Positions 14,574 to 20,165 of a DNA stretch of 20,165 nt are shown here, one piece after another; positions within the stretch are counted from its first letter, which is position 1, and the number at the start of each line of letters is the position of its first letter. Source of the DNA: a virus; the IMG/VR virus record IMGVR_UViG_3300027896_000284, positions 1 through 20,165 of that record; one strand, 5' to 3'. The notes under the pieces were generated by a model, which saw only the letters and a list, made by a program, of their open reading frames with translations, had not been told where the DNA came from and did no database searches. Both the position numbers and the translations under genes were made by a program.

Positions 14574-14945
14574 ATGACGCGCATGGCGCATTGGCACGCC
14601 GAAGCGATTCGCATGATCGACGAGGGTGCGAAATACCGGGAAGTCGCGGAGAAATATAATGTCACGGTGCAGGGGGTCATTTGGGCCGTCAACTATTCCG
14701 CGACCGCGCGCGGCGTGCAGCCTCCCTCAGAGGAGGAGCGCGCGTCTCGCGCTGCGGATCGGATTCAGCGACGAAAGGCGCGAGCGCGAGAGAAATATCG
14801 TCTTGCCAAAGGCATTGAACTTGGGGCACCATTACGCCCTGCGCCGGACGAGGATACCGCACGTCGTCGAGCGGCGTGGCGCAGATATATGAAAACATAT
14901 CGAGATAAGACGAAAGCCAACACTATTGAATGGGATATAAGATGA
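14574..14945 (+). CDS. HTH protein with basic C-terminus, 123 aa
   Basis: 123 residues. Residues 1-50 form a helix-turn-helix (AIRMIDEGAKYREVAEKYNV then TVQGVIWAVNYSATARG) of the resolvase/GcrA-like sort. The rest is Arg/Lys/Ala-rich (RASRAADRIQRRKARAREKY) with helical character and likely nucleic-acid contact. GGAGG six bases before the ATG fixes the start. Its stop overlaps the next gene (ATGA). Probably a DNA-binding regulator; target unknown. Confidence 0.72.
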   Translation: MTRMAHWHAEAIRMIDEGAKYREVAEKYNVTVQGVIWAVNYSATARGVQPPSEEERASRAADRIQRRKARAREKYRLAKGIELGAPLRPAPDEDTARRRAAWRRYMKTYRDKTKANTIEWDIR

Positions 14946-15328
14946 GCAAAGCAGTCATAGACGCAAGAACGGCACGCCTAATAGAACTATGGAACGCCGG
15001 GAAAACGAGGCGGCAGATCGCAGATGAAATAGGCGTCAGCTTTAGTTATATGAACACCATAATCCACCGCCTTCGAAGAGAAGGATGTAAGGATTTGCCT
15101 TATAGGCAATGCCCGGAGTATCAAAAAGTAAATGCGCCTGTAAAAACACACAAATGCGATAGATGCGGAAAGATAGAAGAAAAGAACGACAATGGTCCTA
15201 AAGTGACATGGCGCGTTTCTTTTACCGAAAGACATTATGGGAGACGCTTCAGCCGACTTCATTGCAAGATGTGCACATCTTGCAATGAAGAAATGGGGAG
15301 GCTCCGCAATGAGCCAGTTTGCGAATGA
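14942..15328 (+). CDS. HTH plus zinc-ribbon protein, 128 aa
   Basis: 128 residues. N-terminal helix-turn-helix: ARLIELWNAGKTRRQIADEI, GVSFSYMNTIIHRLRREG, similar in type to GcrA and the preceding gene. C-terminal zinc-binding region: KCDRCGK and CKMCTSCNE give at least four Cys suited to one Zn ion. Codons are clearly more AT-rich than in neighbours (many AGA, ATA, AAA), suggesting recent transfer. ATGA overlaps on both sides. Likely a DNA-binding regulator; no specific family is named with confidence. Confidence 0.75.
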   Translation: MSKAVIDARTARLIELWNAGKTRRQIADEIGVSFSYMNTIIHRLRREGCKDLPYRQCPEYQKVNAPVKTHKCDRCGKIEEKNDNGPKVTWRVSFTERHYGRRFSRLHCKMCTSCNEEMGRLRNEPVCE

Positions 15329-15867
15329 CGATCCCTCCCGCAGTTCTAGCCGCGTATAGGGCGCGCGGTTATTCCCAGGCGCAAATCGAGGCGGCGATAG
15401 CGGCAAAAGAACGCAAGGCGCGAGCTACGCCTCCTCCGGCCATCGCTGCGCCGGTTCAGGCTAAGGCCCCTCCCCCGCCTCCTCCCCCGCCTCCTCCTCC
15501 GCTTCCGCCGCCAGTAAGCCCCGCGTCCGCTCCTCAACCGCCGTCTCCACTTCGAGCGAGGACCCATTTTTCCAAAGCGCCCGACATCCTGCGCGAGGTT
15601 GCGAGCTATTACAATCTGACGCTGGATGATCTGATATCGCGAACTCGGCATCGCCGACTAAGCCGATATCGCCACATTGCCATGTATCTGGCGTATCGCA
15701 TGACGACGGCTAGCTTTCCGCAGATCGCCAAATTGCTGTTCAGGGATCATACGACGATCATGCACGGCGTCGACCGCATCGAAATGGCGATCCGAACCGA
15801 CGAGCGCGTTGCCGAGGAGGTCGAGGCCATTCGACTGTCAATATGGCACAAAAGGGGGATCAAATGA
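15325..15867 (+). CDS. DnaA domain IV-like DNA-binding protein with polyproline linker
   Basis: 180 residues. Residues 1-35 form a small helical region (AAYRARGYSQAQIEAAIAAK). Residues about 36-80 are a Pro/Ala linker with a run of 11 prolines. Residues 85-175 match the DNA-binding domain IV of the bacterial initiator DnaA: LREVASYYNLTLDDLISRTR, SRYRHIAMYLAYRMTTASFP, and the signature RDHTTIMHGVDRIE (compare RDHTTVLHA in DnaA). There is no AAA+ ATPase domain. It may bind DnaA-box-like sites and regulate phage or host replication; that is inference. ATGA overlap with the preceding gene. Confidence 0.85.
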   Translation: MTIPPAVLAAYRARGYSQAQIEAAIAAKERKARATPPPAIAAPVQAKAPPPPPPPPPPPLPPPVSPASAPQPPSPLRARTHFSKAPDILREVASYYNLTLDDLISRTRHRRLSRYRHIAMYLAYRMTTASFPQIAKLLFRDHTTIMHGVDRIEMAIRTDERVAEEVEAIRLSIWHKRGIK

Positions 15868-15892
15868 CGCCAAAATAATTCTCAAAATGCGC

Positions 15893-15921
15893 TTGACTCG
15901 CGAAATGCGATGTGGTAGAAA
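15893..15921 (+). promoter_or_regulatory. Sigma70-type promoter before the 74-aa gene
   Basis: TTGACT (15893-15898), 17 bases, TAGAAA (15916-15921). It lies in the only sizeable gap in this part of the arm, about 30-40 bases before the next start, and matches consensus at five and four positions. Confidence 0.5.
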
Positions 15922-15959
15922 AGATGCATGGTCGCTGATGACCGAAATGGAGATTGAAA

Positions 15960-16184
15960 ATGCAGACCGCTCACGTTGCCACGGTCAACGCCTTCGAGAA
16001 TAAGTCTGGTAGCTGGACTGGCGTTATCTGCAACGAAATTACGCGGGAAGTTATTCGCAAACGTTTCTCTACCAAGTACGAGGCTCGCAACTGGGTTCGC
16101 ATCAAAGCATGGGACATGTTTGGCCCGATTTCCTTCGCCGAGATCCGCCGCAAAAATGAGTATTGCGCAAACTGTTTGAAGTAA
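15960..16184 (+). CDS. Small conserved phage protein, 74 aa
   Basis: 74 residues: MQTAHVATVNAFENKSGSWT, ITREVIRKRFSTKYEARNWV, RIKAWDMFGPISFAEIRRKN, ending CANCLK. The EARNWV-KAW-(x)-RR pattern looks like a small phage family without known role. Start set by GGAG seven bases before the ATG (variant of the GGAGATTGA cassette). The terminal CxxC could bind metal but there is only one pair. Likely the first gene after its own promoter. Confidence 0.7.
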   Translation: MQTAHVATVNAFENKSGSWTGVICNEITREVIRKRFSTKYEARNWVRIKAWDMFGPISFAEIRRKNEYCANCLK

Positions 16185-16189
16185 GCATA

Positions 16190-16324
16190 ATGATATTGTA
16201 TAACGTCTACCCCAACCGCCGCGCCGCCGAGGCCGATCTGCCAATGGTGCGCGCCCTGCACGACGACGGCGCAATCGTCTTGCGCATCAGCAAGACTTGG
16301 TGCATACTTCTGCCGCCCGGCTGA
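16190..16324 (+). CDS. Hypothetical phage protein, 44 aa
   Basis: 44 residues: MILYNVYPNRRAAEADLPMV, RALHDDGAIVLRISKTWCIL, LPPG. It begins five bases after the preceding stop, with only a weak upstream Shine-Dalgarno-like GAAG, and ends 30 bases before a clear terminator. The sequence is compact and folded-looking (beta-rich) rather than low complexity. No family recognised. Confidence 0.55.
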   Translation: MILYNVYPNRRAAEADLPMVRALHDDGAIVLRISKTWCILLPPG

Positions 16325-16354
16325 GTCTAGACGGGCATTTCAACGCGAGACTCG

Positions 16355-16380
16355 GGCGGCCAATGGCCGCCTTCTTTTTA
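16355..16380 (+). terminator. Rho-independent terminator
   Basis: A 7-bp GC stem (16355-16361 GGCGGCC with 16365-16371) has an AAT loop and is followed by TTCTTTTTA. It ends the small operon that begins at the 15893 promoter. Confidence 0.85.
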
Positions 16381-16399
16381 TGTCATAGGGGTTTAGATC

Positions 16400-16597
16400 G
16401 TGATTAGGTGCAGGGCCTTTGTCGATACCATTCGAGCGCCGGGGCCGGTCGGGCTCGGGATGTACCGGGTCGAGGTGATGGGCGAGCCGCCGCATGATTA
16501 CGTCAGGATCTACGATATCGAGGCAAGAGACGAGAACAAGGCCGCGCGCGAGGGGCTAGATCGTTTTCAGGGCGAGTTCAGCGCGCCAGATCAATGA
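16400..16597 (+). CDS. Hypothetical phage protein, 65 aa
   Basis: 65 residues from a GTG at 16400 (AGGGG nine bases upstream). RCRAFVDTIRAPGPVGLGMY, RVEVMGEPPHDYVRIYDIEA and a final helix DENKAAREGLDRFQGEF. The R.Y.I.A.DE..AA.EGL.RF end resembles a short alpha-beta fold seen in small phage proteins near modification genes; no function known. It immediately precedes the Mom gene (start 13 bases beyond its stop). Confidence 0.7.
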   Translation: MIRCRAFVDTIRAPGPVGLGMYRVEVMGEPPHDYVRIYDIEARDENKAAREGLDRFQGEFSAPDQ

Positions 16598-16610
16598 TAT
16601 GAGGATTGAC

Positions 16611-17240
16611 ATGATAGTAGAAGCTATATCTTATAGGGAAGCTGTTGGTCTTTTCGTAAGAAACCACTACTTGCATAGAAGACCAAACGTAGTATTTTCG
16701 TTTGGCTTAGTAAGTGACGGCGAAATAAAGGGCGTGATTACTTTTGGAATACCCGCAAGTCGAGACGCGCAAATAGGGGCGTGCCCATCGTCGCCGAACG
16801 AGGTAATAGAACTTAATCGCCTTTGGGTTTGTGGTAGTATGCCGAGGAATAGCGAAACTTGGTTTATAGCAAAAGAATTTAACAAGATGCCTCCATTTAT
16901 CGTAATAAGCTATGCGGATACTTCTGAAGGTCATATGGGCTACGTTTACCTGGCCGCTAATTTCCGCTATGCCGGGTGGACCGACATGGATCGTAAAACG
17001 CCGAGGTTTGACTATGTTGTACCGGGTAAGCATTCCCGGGATGCGTTCCGTGATGGGGGTCCGAAGTTTACCGAGCGTGTTCGCCGTAAACCAAAAGTGA
17101 GATATTGGACGACTACTGGCAATCGGCGCGAGCGATATTCCCTAGAGCGCAAATGCGAGTGGCCGTCTTTGGATTGGAAAGTTATCCCTTCTCCTGTCGA
17201 GCATAAGACGCTGCGCGCTGTTGTGGGGGGCAATGGGTAA
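16611..17240 (+). CDS. mom: Mom-family adenine modification protein
   Basis: 209 residues matching the Mom family (phage Mu type), a GNAT-like enzyme that converts adenines in phage DNA to N6-methylcarbamoyladenine and so protects against many restriction enzymes. Visible family segments: REAVGLFVRNHYLHRRPNVV, FSFGLVSDGEIKGVITFG, ELNRLWVCGSMPRNS and ISYADTSEGHMGYVYLAANF, then a basic C-terminus (KFTERVRRKPKVRYW). ATG at 16611 with GAGG six bases upstream; an in-frame ATG at 16599 would add four residues. The 3' end overlaps the terminase large-subunit start by eight bases, as if modification and packaging were expressed together. The first half is AT-richer than neighbours, suggesting recent acquisition. 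Confidence 0.85.
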   Translation: MIVEAISYREAVGLFVRNHYLHRRPNVVFSFGLVSDGEIKGVITFGIPASRDAQIGACPSSPNEVIELNRLWVCGSMPRNSETWFIAKEFNKMPPFIVISYADTSEGHMGYVYLAANFRYAGWTDMDRKTPRFDYVVPGKHSRDAFRDGGPKFTERVRRKPKVRYWTTTGNRRERYSLERKCEWPSLDWKVIPSPVEHKTLRAVVGGNG

Positions 17241-19920
17241 GATCAAACTCCCGATCGACATCGACCCAGCTGGCCTTCTCCGCGATCTGGAGATCCAGCG
17301 TTGCGAGCGAAGCCTTGCCTATTTCATTCGCCGGGCATGGTCGCAGATCGAACCCGGCCAGCCCTATGTCCACAACTGGCACGTAGACATGATCTGCGAG
17401 CATTTGGAGGCGATCACCAACGGCGTCGAGATAGACGGGAAGCCATACAATCGCCTCCTTATCAACGTCCCGCCCGGTACGATGAAGTCGCTACTTTTGA
17501 ACGTCTTCTGGCCGGCATGGGAATGGGGGCCGCGAAACATGCCACATATGCGGTACGTTTGCGCCGCGCATAAGGTAGAAAACCTTTCAGCCCGCGACTC
17601 GCGCCGCATGCGCCAACTCATTACGTCGGAATGGTATCAGAGCTTATGGGGCAGCCGGGTCAGCCTCGCCAAAGACCAAAACGAGAAACTGAACTTCGTC
17701 AATTCAGCGAACGGCTTTCGCATTGCGACCGCCATCACGTCGCTGACCGGCATACGCGGCGACCGCGTTCTTTGTTTTCCTTATGATGAAGTTGTTCATA
17801 CAGAATATGGTAAATTAAAAATAGGAGAAATGGTAAAGTCAAAAATTAAAGTAAAAGTGTTTTCTTCTTTACCCGGAAGTAACGTAGTTGAATTGAAAGA
17901 AATTTTGAACTGGAAAGAAAATCCCGGTAGCCCGATTGTTGAGGTCGGGCTATCGGATGGTTCAACATTCAGATGCACGCCAGATCACAAAGTTTGGACC
18001 TCATCTGGATGGGTCGAGGCCGCGTCTCTTAATCCCGGTCACGTGCTGCCAAGCATGACCGTTGCGGATAGACCATATGGCCCTAGGGCTGACGCCGTAT
18101 TTTCGCGCCAAAACCCGTTGCGGTTCTTTGGACTTGCTAATGAAAATAGCGTCTTCAGAAGTTATTTTAGATTGTCCAGATTTTTCACCTCTAATATAAT
18201 AATCTCTTTTGGGAATATCTTTAGTAAATTCTCCCCAAAGTCTTCTGTTTCTTATGTGCTCAACAGTCCCATGGTCAATTCCGTATCTTTCGGCGAGAAC
18301 GTAAGCTGTTTCTTCACTTCGAATGATTATTCTTGCAATTTTCCTGTTGATTTTGGCTCCCGGACGTTTTTCTCCTACAGGAAAAGTTCCGTTCCTCTTG
18401 GCGTCGGCAATGTTTTCCGACCGAGTTCCATATTCAAGGTTATCAAGTCTGGCATCCCCTCTGTTTCCGTTTTTGTGTCTGACTTCTTGTCCCGGAAGCG
18501 GGGGGCCTTTGAAAGCCAACATAACAACTTGATGGACAAAAAACTGAGTGGAGATCCCGTTTATGTTCGCATTAAATTTGGGATATCCCTTTGTTGGCGG
18601 GGTTTTAATGATTTTTTCTTTAATCGTAAGGGTTCCTCGCCCTTCACGGGGGACGATGCGGAATTCGCTGCGGATGCGGCCGAGATTGCTGACACTGTAA
18701 AACCCTTCAAAGCCGGGGATCGGTTTCCAATTTTCGTTCGGCAAATCGGTCATGCGGAAAACACCTTCTGCTTGGAGGTAGAAGACAATCATACCTTCTT
18801 TGTGGGAAAAGGCGATGGGGTCCTTGTCTCCAACTGTGACGATCCACATTCTGTTGATTCGGCGATCTCCGAAGTCCAACGTCAAGCTGAAGTGAGCAAT
18901 TTTCTCGAAGCCATCCCGACCCGCCTAACCAATCCCCTCACGTCCGCAATCGTGGTCATCATGCAGCGCCTGCACGAGGATGATGTGTCGGGCGCGATTC
19001 TCGACAACAAGCTCGGCTATGATCATATTATGCTGCCAATGCGCTACGATAAGCGCCGCGCTGGCCCGACTATGCTAGGGACCATTGATCCTCGCGAGGA
19101 AGATGGCGAGCTTCTATTCCCCGAGCGGTTTCCTGAAGAGGTCGTGGCTCGCGACGAGCGCACCATGGGGCCTTACGCCACAGCGTCACAATTCCAGCAG
19201 GAGCCTGTTCCCAGAGGCGGCGGCATCATCAAAGACGATTGGTGGCAGTTATGGGTCGAGGCCGAGTTCCCGCCGATGGATTTCATCCTTGCTAGTCTCG
19301 ACACGGCCTATACGACAAAGCAAGAAAACGACTATAGCGCGCTCACTATATGGGGAGTATTTACGGCTGACACTAAAGCCAAAATAACTAAAACGATGAC
19401 GCGATACGGCACAATACAACAAATGGAAAGAGTATACGAAGAAGGCGCTCCAAGCGTTATGCTAATGTACGCTTTTCAAGAGCGTCTAGAGTTTCCAGAT
19501 CTTTTAAAGAAAGTATCTAATACTTGCAAATCTTTCAAAGTTGACAAGTTGATTATTGAAAACAAGGCGGCGGGCATCAGCCTTGCGCAGGAATTGCGCC
19601 GCTCGTTCAGCATCGAGGATTACGGCATCCAGCTTGTCGATCCCAAGGGCGGGGACAAGCTGGCGCGGCTTTATAGCGTGCAGCACCTGTTCAGCGAAGG
19701 CATGATCTGGGCACCGGACAAAGAATGGTCGGAGATGGTCATCCGGCAAACGTCATCATTCCCCAAAGGAAAACATGACGATTTGGTCGACTCCCTATCC
19801 CAGGGCTTGCGTCATCTTCGCGAAGCAGGCCTTTTGACACGCTCTATTGAGCGTATTGCAGAAATAGACCGGAATAAGGTATACAGGGGAGGCAAGCCGC
19901 CGCCATTGTATCCGGCCTAG
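17233..19920 (+). CDS. terL: Terminase large subunit precursor containing an intein
   Basis: 895-residue precursor from ATG 17233 (a TTG at 17221 would add four). The exteins are 180 and 361 residues, so the spliced product is 541 residues, normal for this protein. ATPase Walker A is PPGTMKS (80-86). Walker B would be formed only after splicing (GDRVL joined to CDDPHS). The RNase H-like nuclease has Asp690 (SLDTAY), Glu776 (LIIENKAAG) and Asp849/Asp850 (KHDDLVDS), in precursor numbering. It cuts and pumps phage DNA into capsids. The intein occupies residues 181-534. Bases about 19315-19560 (between nuclease motifs I and II) are clearly AT-richer than the flanks. Overlaps Mom by eight bases; the portal gene follows 11 bases after the TAG stop. 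Confidence 0.95.
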   Translation: MGKIKLPIDIDPAGLLRDLEIQRCERSLAYFIRRAWSQIEPGQPYVHNWHVDMICEHLEAITNGVEIDGKPYNRLLINVPPGTMKSLLLNVFWPAWEWGPRNMPHMRYVCAAHKVENLSARDSRRMRQLITSEWYQSLWGSRVSLAKDQNEKLNFVNSANGFRIATAITSLTGIRGDRVLCFPYDEVVHTEYGKLKIGEMVKSKIKVKVFSSLPGSNVVELKEILNWKENPGSPIVEVGLSDGSTFRCTPDHKVWTSSGWVEAASLNPGHVLPSMTVADRPYGPRADAVFSRQNPLRFFGLANENSVFRSYFRLSRFFTSNIIISFGNIFSKFSPKSSVSYVLNSPMVNSVSFGENVSCFFTSNDYSCNFPVDFGSRTFFSYRKSSVPLGVGNVFRPSSIFKVIKSGIPSVSVFVSDFLSRKRGAFESQHNNLMDKKLSGDPVYVRIKFGISLCWRGFNDFFFNRKGSSPFTGDDAEFAADAAEIADTVKPFKAGDRFPIFVRQIGHAENTFCLEVEDNHTFFVGKGDGVLVSNCDDPHSVDSAISEVQRQAEVSNFLEAIPTRLTNPLTSAIVVIMQRLHEDDVSGAILDNKLGYDHIMLPMRYDKRRAGPTMLGTIDPREEDGELLFPERFPEEVVARDERTMGPYATASQFQQEPVPRGGGIIKDDWWQLWVEAEFPPMDFILASLDTAYTTKQENDYSALTIWGVFTADTKAKITKTMTRYGTIQQMERVYEEGAPSVMLMYAFQERLEFPDLLKKVSNTCKSFKVDKLIIENKAAGISLAQELRRSFSIEDYGIQLVDPKGGDKLARLYSVQHLFSEGMIWAPDKEWSEMVIRQTSSFPKGKHDDLVDSLSQGLRHLREAGLLTRSIERIAEIDRNKVYRGGKPPPLYPA
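17773..18834 (+). mobile_element. Intein in the terminase Walker B motif, with antisense homing gene inside
   Basis: 354 residues. Starts with Cys1 (CFPYDEVVHTEYGKLKIGEM, block A). Block B is FRCTPDHKVWTSSGW with Thr69 and His72. The C-terminal block F is CLEVEDNHTFFVG (His340). It ends VLVSN with Asn354 followed by extein Cys. These are the residues needed for Cys-type protein splicing, except that the usual penultimate His is Ser here. No LAGLIDADG or HNH motif exists in the sense frame. Residues 77-327 are instead the reverse-complement translation of the endonuclease gene on the other strand, a Ser/Phe-rich, otherwise unfamiliar stretch. The first 130 bases are much more AT-rich than the host gene, a sign of foreign origin. 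Splicing itself is inferred from the motifs. Confidence 0.93.
18001..18753 (-). CDS. HNH homing endonuclease (NUMOD4-HNH-HTH), antisense within the intein
   Basis: 250 residues. NUMOD4 at 6-30 (ENWKPIPGFEGFYSVSNLGR). The HNH domain has His74 (FFVHQVV), His93 (VRHKNGNRGD) and Asn105 (LDNLEY). Two HTH DNA-binding modules follow, about 132-178 (LAERYGIDHGTVEHIRNR) and 194-240 (LARKYGVSPRAIWSIRNG). The whole gene lies inside the intein on the opposite strand. Start chosen at the ATG 18751-18753 because AGAAGG lies ten bases upstream and NUMOD4 begins at once; an open extension to 18885 would run into the extein and carries no domain. A lone -10-like TATGAT lies at 18793-18788. The enzyme would cut intein-less terminase genes and drive homing of the element; specificity is inferred. 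Confidence 0.93.
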   Translation of the reverse strand: MTDLPNENWKPIPGFEGFYSVSNLGRIRSEFRIVPREGRGTLTIKEKIIKTPPTKGYPKFNANINGISTQFFVHQVVMLAFKGPPLPGQEVRHKNGNRGDARLDNLEYGTRSENIADAKRNGTFPVGEKRPGAKINRKIARIIIRSEETAYVLAERYGIDHGTVEHIRNRRLWGEFTKDIPKRDYYIRGEKSGQSKITSEDAIFISKSKEPQRVLARKYGVSPRAIWSIRNGHAWQHVTGIKRRGLDPSR

Positions 19921-19930
19921 AGGATAATCT

Positions 19931-20165
19931 ATGCCCCTCGTCCCCAATATCCGCCTCGACCAGCCGGCCCAGCCTATGCCCGAGCCCGAGGACGTGGAGA
20001 TTCAGCAGGGCGACGACATCCCCGAATACGACGACAAGGGCGCAATTATCCGCATCACGCACGGCGACGGCAGCGTGACGGTCAGCCTCGACGGTTCGCC
20101 GCTAGTCGAGCCCGAAAACAAACATCCCAAGGGATTTTATGACAATCTCGTTGACGACATTGACG
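19931..20165 (+). CDS. Phage portal protein, N-terminal part (runs off the right edge)
   Basis: The first 78 residues begin MPLVPNIRLDQPAQP, followed by an acidic stretch (EPEDVEIQQGDDIPEYDD), a beta segment (IIRITHGDGSVTVSLDG) and KGFYDNLVDDID. The order acidic start, DGSV strand, then a (G)FYDNL helix is what I recall from portal proteins located directly after terminase large-subunit genes. Position 11 bases after the terminase stop supports it. The ATG has only a weak AGGAT ten bases upstream. The portal would form the DNA channel at a capsid vertex. Only the N-terminus is visible, so the call is moderate. Confidence 0.72.
   Translation, partial: MPLVPNIRLDQPAQPMPEPEDVEIQQGDDIPEYDDKGAIIRITHGDGSVTVSLDGSPLVEPENKHPKGFYDNLVDDID

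Noticed and set aside
18754-18885. N-terminal extension of the antisense endonuclease back to 18885
   Set aside because: It has no recognisable domain, reaches into terminase extein DNA, and a better ATG with AGAAGG lies at 18753 just before the NUMOD4 domain.

Overview
The window is an uninterrupted piece of a tailed double-stranded DNA phage (or prophage) genome, most likely from an alphaproteobacterial host. It holds a replication module, a run of small regulatory genes, a DNA-modification gene of the Mom family, both terminase subunits and the start of a portal gene. The alphaproteobacterial assignment rests on a GcrA-like protein (the GcrA cell-cycle regulator is typical of that class), on GC-rich coding sequence and on the general look of the small phage proteins. 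I see no integrase, lysis, tail or rRNA/tRNA gene.

Layout. A 90-base divergent control region near 7585-7675 divides the window. Everything to its left is on the minus strand: a small coiled protein, a DUF2800 RecB-like nuclease, an Enc34-type (DUF2815) ssDNA-binding protein, a terminator, a family B DNA polymerase with proofreading motifs, a VRR-NUC nuclease, an SNF2-type helicase, an unknown 85-aa protein, the GcrA-like protein, a DUF6378-like protein, a 32-aa membrane peptide, a 98-aa helical protein, an 83-aa phage protein, a terminator, and a repeat protein that runs off the left edge. Everything to its right is on the plus strand (with one exception): an excisionase-like HTH protein, a primase-helicase, an iteron-rich AT-rich intergenic region that looks like a replication origin, several small proteins, a sliding-clamp-like protein, a broken DNA methylase, terminase small subunit, a cluster of HTH/Zn/DnaA-domain-IV proteins, a Mom-family modification protein, terminase large subunit, and the first part of the portal gene. 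Many genes overlap by ATGA, so both arms are compact, translationally coupled operons.

The most striking item is in the terminase large-subunit gene. The ATPase Walker B strand is interrupted by a 354-residue intein. The central part of that intein (residues 77-327) is the exact reverse complement of a complete 250-aa HNH homing endonuclease gene (NUMOD4, HNH and two HTH modules) lying on the opposite strand. The two reading frames are in codon-to-codon register. The terminase/intein frame stays open across the whole endonuclease gene, so the element is a protein-splicing intein whose homing gene is nested antisense. I know of no characterised intein built this way.

How the genes fit together: the left arm and the primase-helicase would copy the phage genome, probably from the iteron region next to the primase-helicase. 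The HTH, GcrA-like and DnaA-like proteins probably adjust host or phage transcription and replication. Mom would protect DNA from host restriction. The right end starts the packaging and capsid module.
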